From contig CAUJNA010003741.1 in assembly GCA_963377175.1 (NCBI GenBank), positions 304,682 through 368,681 of the forward strand: a stretch of 64,000 nucleotides of DNA. The letters run 5' to 3'. A model generated the notes under the pieces. It saw nothing but the letters and a program-made list of their open reading frames with translations. It did not search any database and was not told the DNA's origin. Source of the DNA: Effrenium voratum. Its lineage: Eukaryota; Sar; Dinophyceae; Suessiales; Symbiodiniaceae. Below, in pieces: positions 43,620 through 53,574 of the stretch (the stretch's first letter is position 1; every line of letters starts with the position of its first letter). Position numbers and translations under genes: made by a program.

Positions 43620-43839
43620 AAATGATGTTAAAAAGTCACGTTTGTTTTATATGGTTTGCGACTCCCGCTAGCTGTTGGCGAAACATTTCACTCTGGCTCA
43701 CACCTGTTGAGCCCGATGGGCACTTGACCGAACGTGTCTTTTGAGGCTTTTGGCTGAAAGGGAACGCCAAGAGGAAGCCACTCGCATTTGGCCGCAGTCT
43801 CTTGATCCACTTGCAGGCTAGCCAACACTTGAGCCATGT

Positions 43840-43958
43840 CTAGGTCCGCCAGCTAGGTGTCCTTTCTCACCCCTTTTTTGGGGGAGGGTTCCCCTAAAAT
43901 CGACTACAGAAAAAAAGAGTACACAAAAATTATAACCTCTCAAATTTGGAGGACCTAG
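43840..43958 (+). mobile_element. TIR element family A, copy 4
   Basis: A 119-base copy with perfect ends CTAGGTCC and GGACCTAG. The interior GGGGGAGGGTTCCCCTAAAA and ACTACAGAAAAAAAGAGTAC is as in other copies. The flanks show no duplication. Confidence 0.9.
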
Positions 43959-44637
43959 ATACCCTAAACGTGTCTTGTTTTGGCCGGGTGAAAGGATGGC
44001 CTGCGTGCAAGTTTCTGATTTCGGGCGTGACCTTTTCATCAGAGTGTCATGGTTTCGGAGGTCTGCGGAAGCCTGCGGTTGCCCATCACTCTACGAATTT
44101 TGTTTGAGCCGCCAACCTTTCGAGTGTGAGTCGTGGCTGCAGTTGTCGTGCGGCACTGGAAATCAACTCAGTAGCAGTGAAATTGCAGCCATAGGTTGGA
44201 CCAAGCCATGATTTCCTTTGGGGATCCCAGTCATTTGACCAATTTGTTTGCTTAGCCTTGCGAACCCGGGAGGCCCAAGATTTGATCCCACTCGCCCTCC
44301 AGTTACATCTACAATGTTCACTAGCTCCGGACAAGGTTTCCCAGTTTCAATGGTATGTTCCAATATGTCAGGCCTGCGGTCAATGGGAGAAGGGCAGGTG
44401 ATGGAAGAGCGGTGTTGGGAGTAGGGAGTTTGATTTCTTGTTTCACGTGACGTTTAAGCTGGGGACTCTCCACTGCTCCAATGAAGTGCGTCAAAGTGTG
44501 CACATTGCAGCAAGCTCGCCAACGAGCTCGCCCATGAAGAAGGTGCCTTCCTTACTTCGGGATGCCTTTATGCAAACTCATCAAACTTCAGCCCTTTTTG
44601 TGATGGCATGAAGCACGTTGACATGGCTTTGTGCCAG
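43959..44637. other. Probable upstream intron sequence
   Basis: No gene recognised. Minus 44163-44363 includes a stretch (GGGATCAAATC at about 44278 on minus) resembling a tRNA box B, but no cloverleaf forms. The end (TTTGTGCCAG) is a plausible acceptor for the next exon. Confidence 0.3.
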
Positions 44638-44750
44638 GAGAGCGTCGAGTCTTCGACATGCAGCAGAACATGGGGATGCAGGGGATGAACATGCAAGTCT
44701 TTAACAACATGCAGCAAGGAGGCATGCAGAATATGTGCCTTGGCCAAGAG
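44638..44750 (+). CDS. Candidate exon 1, Met/Gln/Asn-rich protein
   Basis: This reads in one frame after TGTGCCAG as a strongly biased Met/Gln/Asn-rich segment (MQQNMGMQGMNMQVFNNMQQ) ending CLGQE|GTTAGC. Such bias with no tandem DNA repeat indicates selection on protein, as in prion-like or low-complexity regions of RNA-binding proteins. It ends in phase 0, matching the starts at 48774, 49097 and 49400. The upstream part of the gene is not identified. The family is unknown. Confidence 0.5.
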
Positions 44751-45237
44751 GTTAGCTGCAGTCTGGCAGTGGTATGGCATGCATGCTATGTATGGATTCT
44801 GGTTGGTACCCGTTGGACAGAGAAAAGGCGGCAAAGCAAATGTCATACGACTTGATGTGATTTTGGTTGTGTTGAGTCCGATAGCCTGCGTTGATCGAGT
44901 ATGCGAGTGGGCTGCTGCTCGTTTCTCTTTCGCTCTCTCTCGATCTCTCTCTCTCTCTCTCGCGTTAAAATACAAGTGGAGATATGTGTAGTGATGTGGA
45001 GTGGTATCACAACACTAATCAAGCAAATGCTCATAGTCTGCGGTGTTCTGTTGCCTGCAAGAAGTCTGTGTTTCCTCCAAGGATTCTTCGTAGTCCTTGG
45101 TCTGTGTGTGTGTGTGGGTTAGTGGTGCCAGTAAAGCCGGCAGAGCCGGTGGCACTATAGGGATGCCTGCTGTTGCTTTGACGATCTCACTCGGCCTCAT
45201 TGAAGTGGTCGTGGAAACCATTGGAAACCAGCGCTCG

Positions 45238-45435
45238 CTATCTATATGTCAAGCTGCCTGCCTGTGAAGCTATTTGTTTGCTGTTTATCTGTCCAGCTGT
45301 CTATCTGTTGAGCTATCTATTTGTTAAGCTTTCCTTTGTCAAGCTAGCCTTCTGTCAAGCTGTCCGTCGGGCTATCCATTTGTCAAGCTGTTTTCTGTTA
45401 TGCTAGCTATCTGTCAAGATGTCTATTTGTCCAAC
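45238..45435 (+). repeat. Degenerate 20-bp minisatellite
   Basis: CTGTCAAGCTATCTATTTGT-like units with many changes (GTCAAGCTGCCTGCC, TTGAGCTATCTATTTG, GTCAAGCTAGCCTTC and others), about nine to ten copies. Confidence 0.8.
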
Positions 45436-45949
45436 TGTCGCGGAAAAACCAGGCGTCGCCCCCCCTTCCGCACCCGTCCCGAACAGGTCCCGACCCCCGA
45501 AAAACGAGCGACACGCTCGAGGTGGTTTGCCATTCCCCGGACGCGAAAGACACTGGGCGGTCTCTCTGAACACTTTTTATCCAATTGCTGCACCGGTTCA
45601 ATCTGAACACTTATCACCTCTTCTCTTTGCTTGTCTTTTTTTGTGTTCTTCTCTTTTCTCTTCTCCTTTCTCTCTCATCTGCTTTTTCAGGACAGCTACC
45701 CTTCACTTCAGAAAGCTAATCGCTATCTTTTCGAAGATCAGATGAAAAGCTATCTGCAGCAGCTATCTTTTCGCACTCGCCATCATGTCTCATCTTCTGT
45801 AAGTTATCTATCTGCGCAAGCTACCTTTCAAGTAGTTTCCGTACTACAGAAGTTTCTTCTAAATTTCCATGTTGTGTTGGCTGTAGTACTGCTCTATGCC
45901 GCTCTCATGTCTCCATCTTCCATCATGACCGGTTGTAGGTCAGAGCCTT
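45436..45949. other. No gene recognised; pyrimidine-rich
   Basis: 45615-45692 is a TTCTCTTTTC tract ending in TTTTTCAG|GACAGC, a good acceptor. The frame after it is short. GCGCAAGCTACCTTTCAA at 45815 recurs at 9841. ACGCGAAAGACACTGGGCGG at 45540 is a further CGCGAAAG motif. Confidence 0.4.
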
Positions 45950-46800
45950 GAGATGTAGGCCCTCTTCATGGCCAGGTACCAGAGTCCTCGCTGAGTGTGT
46001 GGTGCCGAGGTGCCATGTGAGCATCGTGAGTCCAGTTCAAGGTAGCCTCCATCCAGACTCTTGAGCCACCAAGGGATCGGATTGTTTGACGTAGGCATCA
46101 TGATATTCAAGTCGTCCTTGTTGGGCGCCGACAGAATTCTGCGACCGCGATTTTTCACAATTTGTGACAGTGTGGAGTTTTGGAGTTGTGGTGCATGGTC
46201 GTAGTGCTGCATCTGGTGCATAGTCTCTGGAGCAAACATGTGTGGATGCGCCAGAGTCCAGTAGTTTCTCTGAGTGCATTCATGTGGTTGTTGCGCATAT
46301 GAAGTTGCTCTCCTGTATATTGTCTCCTTTGATGTTGTGTTGCTGCTCATCTTGTTGTCGGTACTTGTATCTTTCCTAGTGGTAAGGGTGTAATTAACTT
46401 GTTTTCTTGTAGAATGCACTTTTCGTAGGGCCGTAGAGTCACTGATTCCGCTGATGTCGTGTGTTGAATCGTAGCTGCCCGCTGTGTTGAACTGGTCATC
46501 CTAGTTCCACCAATCCCGTTTCTGTTGATCGTGATTCCATTCCGGGTCATGCCAGTGGTCTCCTGTGTCTTCTGTGTATAATATATATATATCCTTACCC
46601 CAACAGATGTTGTGTCTTGCTAGTAATTCATCGTTCCGTGCCCTGTTGGCAGTAGAGCCAGTCCCTACTCTTTGTTTGCAACCTTCTAACGTACAGTTAC
46701 TTACCACCAGGGTTGTGGGATCAAGTGGGTTTATCCCCACTTCTGTGATACAAGGGAATCCCCTCTTTATATGGTTGTTGTTGGGAAACATTTTCATTTT
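45950..46800 (-). pseudogene. Decayed Ty1/copia retrotransposon, gag-protease part
   Basis: On minus, 46264-46232 encodes LLDSGASTHVC, matching the D-S/T-G-A active-site motif of copia-type aspartic proteases (usually W-x-L/I-DSGAS/T-x-H). Upstream (46800-46500) is Trp/Asp/Asn-rich sequence (EDTGDHWHDPEWNHDQQK) in the position of gag. The protease frame starts just after a stop, and downstream sequence switches frame (KNRGRRILSAPNKDDLN), so the copy is broken. Integrase and reverse transcriptase are absent, and no LTRs are seen. It is a truncated relic, probably in an intron of a plus-strand gene. Confidence 0.6.
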
Positions 46801-46879
46801 TGCTTGTTGTGGTTTGGTGTGAAATCCCCACTTAACTGCTAAACTTTAATTTTTCGCTCCCCTTCCAACGTCAGCCAAG
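46775..46879 (+). mobile_element. TIR element family D, copy 2
   Basis: From GTTGTTGTTGGGAAACATTT to GCTCCCCTTCCAACGTCAGC then CAAG. The interior GAAATCCCCACTTAACTGCT is nearly identical to copies at 48350 and 52735. It abuts the copia remnant. Confidence 0.8.
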
Positions 46880-47061
46880 TTTATACGGGGGGGTGAGTCT
46901 TTAAAAGGCCCTTTTGGTGGTATCACAGATTCGTGGATTCCATTTCAACCGCGGCCCTTACCCGGCCGGGGCGCGGCACGTAAAACAAGGATCAAGAGGT
47001 TTTTCAGTGTTTGAGCCAGGCGTCAATGAAGCGACGCAATGCGGACATGTGGCAAGAACAA

Positions 47062-47171
47062 CTAGGTCGCCCAGTGCCCTTGTACCCTTTTTTTGGGGGA
47101 GGGGTCCCCTACTAAAATAGACTACAGAAGAAAGGGTACCCTCCTTCTAACCTCTCCACTGGAGAACCTAG
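47062..47171 (+). mobile_element. TIR element family A, copy 5
   Basis: A 110-base copy from CTAGGTCG to GAACCTAG, flanked by ACAA on both sides, a 4-base target-site duplication. The interior is very close to the copy at 1718. Confidence 0.9.
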
Positions 47172-47400
47172 ACAAAGAACATATTCTTCTTTTTTGCCAC
47201 GAAGCTCGGGAAGCCAGTTATTCTGCAAAAAGATGGTTGGTTGGAGCGAAGAAGTTGAAAGCGGCTAAGGCAATGGGCAAACCAGGGAAGCCAGAATCAA
47301 GCGTCGCAGCAGCCTTGCGGCGGGGCACCCCAGAAACATGCGGCGATCTGACCTATGGCTGGCGGGGAGTTATGAGCTATGAATCTCTTAAGGCCTTAAC
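47172..47400 (+). CDS. Candidate exon between family A and K elements
   Basis: A plus frame with strongly coding-like, Lys/Ala-rich composition (REASYSAKRWLVGAKKLKAA then KAMGKPGKPESSVAAALRRG), and no long opposing frame. It lies directly between two TIR elements. The frame runs unbroken into the K element. No domain is recognised. It may be an exon of the gene whose other candidate exons lie at 44638 and 48774, or a separate gene. Confidence 0.35.
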
Positions 47401-47558
47401 TTCCATTTGCTTGAGAATATGTTGTGTTTTTTTTGTTATCCGTCTTGGTTTTAAAGGGAATCTAGCACTACTGGAAAGGTTTTATTTTATTGTTTGTTTA
47501 AAATAACAAACAACAAACATGTTATTACCTTTTTTTCCGGGGGCTTAAGGAAATGGAG
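47401..47558 (+). mobile_element. TIR element family K, copy 1
   Basis: Left TTCCATTTGCTTGAG and right CTTAAGGAAATGGAGG are inverted. The interior has TTTTAAAGGGAATCTAGCAC and a TTTTATTTTATTG stretch. It is the longest copy (158 bases). Others are at 55174 and 61644. Confidence 0.75.
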
Positions 47559-48349
47559 GTTCAGTCTTATGCCGGATTCTGGGGAGGTGAATTAGTACTC
47601 TGCGGCGGACGAACAGGAGGATTCTGCAGGACGTTTCTGGCCTGAGGAAAAACAAGATCCTACTGGGCCACGTGCAAATCCCATATGATTTGTTGTGTGT
47701 CAAGCCGTTTTGTCTTCAGAAAGGCGTAGCGCGGTTCGAAACGGGGGGCGCAGTGTACCCTTCACTGCTTGCGGCGTTCGGATGTTGGCAACCATTGTCC
47801 ATAGTGATGGTGATACGTGTCATTTTTTTTGTCAGACCCTGTAAAACTAATTCCTTTCTCAATCATTGCAACCAACACCCTCGATTTTTAACGAGACAAA
47901 CACCCTGGCAGCCCTGGCAGACCCCATGTGGGTCTCGACTCGGGGCTGTTCGTGTTTGTGTGGTTTAGCCTGTTAGGCCCCATGGCGTACGCCGGGGGGG
48001 GGGGGGGCCGGGAGCGGGGGGGTGATCCACCGTCTTGGAGACAAGACCATGCATGGCCTTTGTCATCTTGCTGTTGCCGTGGAGATCGGCAGTGCGTTGG
48101 ATTTCCTCAGGCTCTTTGTGAGATTTTTGTTGACTAGAAGGCCTTTCAGGGGCAAAATACATGAGCCGTGCAACTTGCCCGATCCACGTGCGTGGGAACT
48201 TGACCGTGGAAATGTTGCAATGCGCTTCTACTTGAATCCTGATTGCCAACAGGGCCAAATGTGTCGGCTGATCATCAGGAGTAGATCGAGGGGCTTGGCT
48301 GGGATTCTAACTAAGTATAGTTTAGCCCCTGCACCACTGGGACCGCATT
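47559..48349. other. No gene; truncated tRNA-like piece near end
   Basis: On minus, 48342-48331 reads TGGTGCAGGGGC (box A-like) and 48311-48301 GTTAGAATCCC (box B-like), but the gap between them is too short for an anticodon arm, so this is at most a deleted tRNA relic. A G run of about 12 is at 47995. Otherwise unique. Confidence 0.35.
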
Positions 48350-48460
48350 CCATGGTTCTTGGGAAACATTTCATATTTTGGCTTATTGTGGTTCAGCGGT
48401 TGAAATCCCCACTTAACTGCTAGATGTTTATTTGTTTGCTCCCCTTCCAACGTCAACCAA
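48350..48460 (+). mobile_element. TIR element family D, copy 3
   Basis: From CATGGTTCTTGGGAAACATT to GCTCCCCTTCCAACGTCAAC then CAA. Its interior is nearly identical to copy 2. Confidence 0.85.
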
Positions 48461-48773
48461 GATTCTTCAGATTCCTAGCAACACAGCATGTGTTTGTGTT
48501 TTAGGGCGTCATGCAATGGCATATGACTTGATTTTGCGTGACACGCTGTCAACAGGGCTTCCTCACGTTACTTCCTTTGGTGCCTAGCGCGAATGGCGCG
48601 GCTGTCGTTGTCTCGAGCAATCCAGTCGCTTTGATGGGATGGAGCTGGTGTTCCCTTGATTAAAGTTCATCGCATCCATTTGTTGCAGAAAAAGTCAGGT
48701 CCTTTTAAGAGTGGTTAAGCAAAGTGAAGACGTGTCTTCCCTTGCTTGAAAGGCCATGTGTTCCTTTTGTCAG

Positions 48774-48935
48774 GTTGTTCCACCGGCCGGCCAAGGCTTT
48801 TCTGGCATGCAGAGCTCTCAAATGACGATGCCAAGCTGCCCTCAGCAGACGATTCTGGCACCGATGCCGAACGCCGCTTGGCACACGTCGTGGAGCATGG
48901 CGCCTATTTTTCACCCTGCGTTGTGTCTCTCTCAG
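48774..48935 (+). CDS. Candidate exon 2, Pro/Met/Gln-rich
   Basis: 54 codons in phase 0 between CTTTTGTCAG|GTTGTT and CTCTCAG|GTTGGC, both good splice sites. The protein is Pro/Gln/Met-rich with scattered Trp (GMQSSQMTMPSCPQQT, PNAAWHTSWSMAPIF). It joins exon 1 without a frameshift. Both boundaries read AG|GTT, so intron ends repeat the same bases. Confidence 0.5.
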
Positions 48936-49096
48936 GTTGGCACCCGGTGATTTCGAAGATTCGAAGATGGGGTACCTTTGTGCTTTGTCTCCAAGAAGCA
49001 AGGGGGATCCTCGCGAAACCTGGGGGGCCTTCAAGACAGGTGCGGCCAACTTGTATGCGTGCCTCTTCGTGAGCTGTCAGCTGCAGACCCACTGAG

Positions 49097-49198
49097 GTTC
49101 AACTGATGGCGGTGCCAGCAGGCATGACATCCATGTCGTTGCCTGGCATGCAGCTGATGCCTGGCCCAAAGACCGAAGCCGAGCCCTGCTGGTCTCAG
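49097..49198 (+). CDS. Candidate exon 3, Met/Pro-rich
   Basis: It starts after CACTGAG|GTTCAA in phase 0 and reads a Met-rich segment (MAVPAGMTSMSLPGMQLMPG) then an acidic end (PKTEAEPCWSQ). The donor is unclear: CAG|GGAATC at 49198, or a GA-type donor at AAG|GATTTC (49228), which dinoflagellates are known to use. The start is also weak as an acceptor. Confidence 0.4.
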
Positions 49199-49399
49199 GG
49201 AATCAGCGTGGGTTTGGGGAATGCCAAGGATTTCCCTCAAGGAAGCCACGAGGGGATGGCTCATGGTCAATCCCTCATTCCCCTCGAGCCACATGGCTGT
49301 GGCTCAGAAGCATGAATTCCAAAATGGCCCCTTGGTAAATTTTAACCAATCTTGCATTTTGACCAGCCACATTTTTGACATGGCTCTCTTCGCAGCGAG

Positions 49400-49546
49400 G
49401 TTTGGAGTCCCCACGCCCCAGCAAGAGCCCCAGCCGCCCAGGCCCATAAGTTGCTCCGGGATGATGTTCCAGAAGGCGCGCGTGGATCGCCTTTGGGGCG
49501 CTGGGACTACGGCCATGTTGGGCCCTTTGGGGTTGACCCAGAGTGT
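49400..49546 (+). CDS. Candidate exon 4, Ala/Arg/Gly-rich
   Basis: It begins after CTTCGCAGCGAG|GTTTGG and is read in phase 0. It gives a coding-like stretch (KLLRDDVPEGARGSPLGRWD then YGHVGPFGVDPE) and ends near CCAGAGT|GTGAGTAC, a strong donor. It follows exon 3 by 200 bases. A competing frame in the same strand is Pro-rich and also open. The function of the joined product is unknown. Confidence 0.4.
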
Positions 49547-49806
49547 GAGTACTTTGGTGCATCTTGCTTCACTGTTGGGACTTCCACTTTTTGCCAACAA
49601 ATTTTTGGGTTTTCCGTATTGAGCCACTAAACGTTGGTCACTTTTAGCAGGGCTTCGCAGATTTCGCCACCGATAGCTGACGCCTACAGCTCGAGTTGGC
49701 CAAGTCTCGGTATCCGACGACCAATCCACGAGGGACTCAAAGGCCACGGATCGAATCGAAGCCGTGGAGCTCTAGAAGGTTTGGCTGCTCGTTTCCTTGT
49801 GCCACA
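49547..49806 (+). other. Probable intron; no gene seen
   Basis: It opens with GTGAGTAC. GGATCGAATCGAAGCCGTGG at 49748 resembles a T arm on plus and CAGCTCGAGTTGG at 49688 a box A, but stems do not close into a tRNA. Confidence 0.25.
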
Positions 49807-49911
49807 TGGTGGTTCAAAACCTCAGGGGCCTGGTGGATGGTTACTCCACTGTTGTCTTTTTGGAAGGCTTTCTGGGTGTTCACAGGGGAACCGGGTTTTG
49901 ACCCACAGCCA
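49807..49911 (+). mobile_element. TIR element family C, copy 7
   Basis: A 105-base element from TGGTGGTTCAAAACC to GGGTTTTGACCCACAGCCA, with CA on both flanks. Confidence 0.85.
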
Positions 49912-50322
49912 CATTCCTACAATGCTATCGCCGTGGTTGCAGGTAATCCGAGAGTCCAGATTCCCAGTTTGAAGAAGCCTTGCAGTGGCACTTGTATCCA
50001 TATTTCTGTTGATCAGGACGCGTGTTGATGAGGCAAATCCTGAAAGCATCGTAAAGCATCCTCAGATCCTGTCTTGATTGTAAAGGCTAGCGGCTGCTGG
50101 TTCAAGAGCGATTCATCGTACTTGATGTTGCACAGATGTGGATTGTTTGGCAGCTTGGGTGTCCTGCACTCCTCGCTTTTGCCACGATCGCCTGCTTGTT
50201 CCTGGTTGGACTTTGTAGTGCAGGACGTTGTGCCTGTGTTGCCTGAATAAGTCTCATGCTGTGAAACCAGTTGAGGCTTGCACCAATTCAAACTTGTGTT
50301 GAGCCTTGCTCGGGTAGAACAA
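49912..50322. other. No gene recognised
   Basis: TTGCAG|GTAATCC at 49941 could be a splice site. Minus frame 50013-50291 has no motif. Confidence 0.25.
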
Positions 50323-50429
50323 GTAGCCAGTAGTGCCCTTTCTGACCAACTTTTTTGGGGAGGGTTCCCCTACTAAAATAGAAAAATAAAAAGTGTACCC
50401 TTATTCTAACCTCTCGACTGAGGACCTAG
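50323..50429 (+). mobile_element. TIR element family A, copy 6
   Basis: The right end GAGGACCTAG is intact. The left end is mutated (GTAGCCAGTAGTGCCC for CTAGGTCCCCCAGTAGTG). The interior GGGGAGGGTTCCCCTACTAA is conserved. Confidence 0.8.
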
Positions 50430-50433
50430 TTGC

Positions 50434-50640
50434 TTGGGTAGGAGTAATCAACGCCTGGCCATTTGTCCATGTCTGCTTCCCGCTAGAAGGCATGTTCAGC
50501 CAGCCTTGCTTCTGTTTCGACGCGGCAGCCATGTTTCGGCACAGGACTGGAACGGCGGGTCCGAACAGCCGAAGTGTGTTGCCCGGGCCCGAGCAAAAAC
50601 CCGTCCTTTTTTCGCAGGCAAGGTCAACGTGCGCGTCAAA
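50434..50640 (+). CDS. Candidate exon ending at a GTAAGT donor
   Basis: An open plus frame ends in phase 0 with GKVNVRVK|GTAAGT, a textbook donor. An acceptor (CCTTTTTTCGCAG|G) at 50617 would make a 23-base microexon; otherwise the exon starts further upstream. A second plus frame (50393-50644) is also open. No domain recognised. Confidence 0.25.
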
Positions 50641-50678
50641 GTAAGTCTCTGCAAACGGCTTTCCGTTCTTTGAAGCCA

Positions 50679-50773
50679 TCCCTGAGTTCCTAGACTTTGC
50701 TCACTTTATGGGACGACCATTTTGGTGGAAAGTAGAAGGCCCAGTTTGTTTGGCCAATCCACTCAGGAAGTGA
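50679..50773 (+). mobile_element. TIR element family J, copy 1
   Basis: From ATCCCTGAGTTCCTAGACTT to GGCCAATCCACTCAGGAAGT then GA. The interior GGGACGACCATTTTGGTGGA matches the copy at 51636. Confidence 0.75.
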
Positions 50774-51070
50774 GTTGCAGCCATCCCGAAATGGGCCCAT
50801 GGGAGTTGAGCCGGCTACCTCTGGACCCGGAGCAATGAGGGCATGCCCCGCACTTGCGGTTTGCAGATAGAATGTGGCAGACTCTCCAAAATATGGGTAT
50901 GTGTCAAACTGGGGGAGCCCAATGTGATTGGTGTCCCTTTGTTTTCCCTTCAGAAAACCCAACACAGGGCACCCTCAATCAAGCACACAAGCAAGCAAGA
51001 AAGCAAGCAACCACACAAAAAAGACCAAAAAAAACAATTGACCAAACAAACAAGCACTCAAGCAACCGAT
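50774..51070. other. No gene; family C left-end scrap
   Basis: TATGGGTATGTGTCAAACTG at 50893 is a family C left end without a visible right end. On minus, GGCTCAACTCC (near 50815) resembles a box B. A-rich sequence leads into the next tract. Confidence 0.4.
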
Positions 51071-51445
<375 letters not shown>

Positions 51446-51635
51446 ACAAACAAACGAAAGAGCACACAAACACACAGACCAATTATTATATGTAAAGACA
51501 CAATTGAACAAACAAACATACACATAGACCGTCATAGACCAACAAAACAGCACACACGAAACAAGTAAGCAAGCAGGCAGGCAGCCCGGCAGGCAAAGAA
51601 AGAAAGAAGGAAAGAAAGGAAGAAAAAACAGAGAC
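51446..51635. other. No gene; A/C-rich then GAAA-rich
   Basis: ACAAACAAAC and CAGGCAGGCAG words are followed by a GAAAGAAAGG purine stretch at 51597-51628. Compositional only. Confidence 0.6.
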
Positions 51636-51734
51636 TCACTTCCTGAGTTCATGAACTTTAAACTTTTTGGGAAGACCATTTTAGTGGTAAATATAAAGTT
51701 TGAACTTTTTTTGGGCCATCCGCTCAGCAGGTGA
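51636..51734 (+). mobile_element. TIR element family J, copy 2
   Basis: A 99-base element from TCACTTCCTGAGTTCATGAA to CATCCGCTCAGCAGGTGA, with an inner inverted pair AACTTTAAACTTTTTGG / AAGTTTGAACTTTTTTTGG. It sits between two low-complexity tracts. Confidence 0.8.
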
Positions 51735-51985
51735 TAAATAAAGGAATAGCAAAAGAGAAACAAATAAACATTGAAAACGACAACAAGGAAAGAAAGAACA
51801 CCAACCAACCCAGCAACCAACCAACAAGCTAACCAACCAACCAACCAAGCAACCAAGCAATCAACCAACAAACTATCCAACCAACGAACCAACGAACCAA
51901 CGAACCAACGAACCAACCAACCAACCAACCAGCCAGCCGGCCGGCCGGCCGGCCGGCCGGCCGGCCAGCCAACTAACCAACCAAC
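51735..51985. repeat. CCAA / CCGG tetranucleotide tract
   Basis: CCAA and AACGAACC units (51801-51925) lead into CCAGCCAG and a pure CCGG run (51936-51964). The CCGG run is self-complementary and rich in CpG. Confidence 0.95.
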
Positions 51986-52734
51986 CACGCGCGCACACAC
52001 TCACACACTATACACAGACACGCAGACACACACACACACACACACACGGGCGCAAAAGCACCTAGCAGATAGGTAACCGGCTGTTTCTGCTTTGTCCTCC
52101 AACGACTCTTGAAATGATCTCGTGCAGCACTATACCAAGTTGGGTTTGACTATACTTTTTCAGCAAGTCCGCTACCCACCTGAATCGCACACGCATTTTA
52201 CATTGAATGTTTGAAACTTTGGGTTTGGCGCAGCATTCAGACCACTAATTCGCCACTCACATGCGTTGACAATTAGGTGGGCCGAGAGGCCAATAGCATG
52301 TCTTGAACAGAACGATTGGTGAAAAGAAGGCGGGCAGCCTTCATAACTGTCAGTTCCCATCCGCATACCATTCTTTCAAGCATGGAAGTGGGCAAGCCCT
52401 TTTCAAGAGAATTGTTGTCTTCCAACATGATCTTGTCCACTTCCACAGTATTTGACCCATTGTGCCGCGTGTCATATCATCCATGCTTGCCTTGGAGATG
52501 ACGTTCACACCTCGGGCTGAGCACCACCGAATTTTCCTCTCTCCATTCACCTGCTCCCCAATCGCCTGGTAGTTTGTGCCCGTAAGTGACCTCTTGTTTT
52601 GCACAGCTCGATTTGGTGGTCGCTTTCGCTTTTGCCGGTGACGCATTGGCTGTAGCGATGGATAGGCTAGATGCAAGTCCACTTGCTTGCCGTCCTTCAC
52701 AATCACAATGGACAATGCATGTTTTTTTTTTGGG
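51986..52734. other. No gene recognised
   Basis: An AC microsatellite lies at 52017-52048. Minus frame 52350-52745 (131 codons) is Lys/Arg/Gln-containing but has no domain. A T run and G run precede the next element. Confidence 0.3.
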
Positions 52735-52838
52735 GGGGGAAGCATTTTACATTTTTGCTTATTGTGGTTTAGTGGTTGAAATCCCCACTTAACTGCTAAA
52801 AATTAGATTGTTGCTCCCCAAACCCAACGTCAACCAAG
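52735..52838 (+). mobile_element. TIR element family D, copy 4
   Basis: From GGGGAAGCATTTTACATTTT to GCTCCCCAAACCCAACGTCA then ACCAA. The interior AGTGGTTGAAATCCCCACTT then AACTGCTA is nearly identical to copies 2 and 3. Confidence 0.85.
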
Positions 52839-53574
52839 AATGGACTCCACTGCTTTCCTTTCTGGGGCTTGGAGTTGACCTCTTGGGCTCAGCTGACTCG
52901 GTCGGATACTCGCGTGAGAACACCCCGACTTCCTGGCTCGGGTCTGGGCATGGGAAGGCATGGGAGAGGGCATTGGCAGTGCTCTTGTCCCGTGGAAGGG
53001 GTACCCCAGACCCGGACTTGAGCTCAAGAAGTGTTCATCTCCGAGTGAAAGGTCCAGCTCGGTAGCCTAAGCCTGGAACCTGGCGGGGTTGTGGGCCTGA
53101 GGTCAAGAACACCTTCCTGCACGTGGACAATCAGGAGACTGCTGGCTGTTTTTCTCGATGCCAAGAGGTTGATTCACGTAAAACGTGGTTGCACCCTCTC
53201 GATGCCAAGAGTTAAGGAACAACAAAAACGCCATGGCACCTGACATCTTTTTGTGGAAGACTCTGCTGTTAGAGGGGTCGTCAAACAAGTTATGATTTGA
53301 GATGGGAGCCATCTTTCCGAAAAGGATGGGACGGGCGAAAACCCGGAGAACCGAACAGGAGATGAGATGTCCGACAAAAACGGGGGGTGGTCGACTGCCT
53401 CAGAGCCTCATTTCCGAGACATGGAGGTTGATCAAAAGGTCCGTAAAGCATGGGATAATCAGGGAAACCACAAAACAAGCTGATAGTTCCCACAAAATAG
53501 AAAAAGTTACCCTTGGTCATGTGAGCAGTGTTCAAACCCCGACGAAAGACTTTAGTAAAGGTGCTGTCCTGCAA
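52839..53574. other. No gene recognised
   Basis: Plus frames 52808-53065 and 53302-53688 are open without motifs. CTCGATGCCAAGAG occurs at 53155 and, slightly changed, at 53198. Confidence 0.3.

Larger units (their letters stand above)
44751..48773 (+). other. Proposed 4-kb intron with inserted repeats
   Basis: It opens with GAG|GTTAGC and closes with CTTTTGTCAG|G. Inside are a CT microsatellite (44940-44962), a 20-bp minisatellite, a copia remnant on minus, and family D, A and K elements. A plus-strand open frame (47172-47400) also lies inside and, if real, would break this intron into two. The intron call depends on the exon calls at each end. Confidence 0.35.

Noticed and set aside
48301..48345. 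tRNA gene on minus
   Set aside because: Box A and box B are too close for an anticodon arm. At most a deleted relic, so it is noted only within the surrounding stretch.
49685..49775. Class II tRNA on plus (box A and T-arm-like words)
   Set aside because: Acceptor and anticodon stems do not form, and no T-run stop follows.
50800..50860. tRNA relic on minus
   Set aside because: Only a box B-like word is present. No box A or stems could be placed.
51936..51964. CCGG run as a CpG-island promoter
   Set aside because: It is the end of a tetranucleotide tract and has no neighbouring exon or promoter context.
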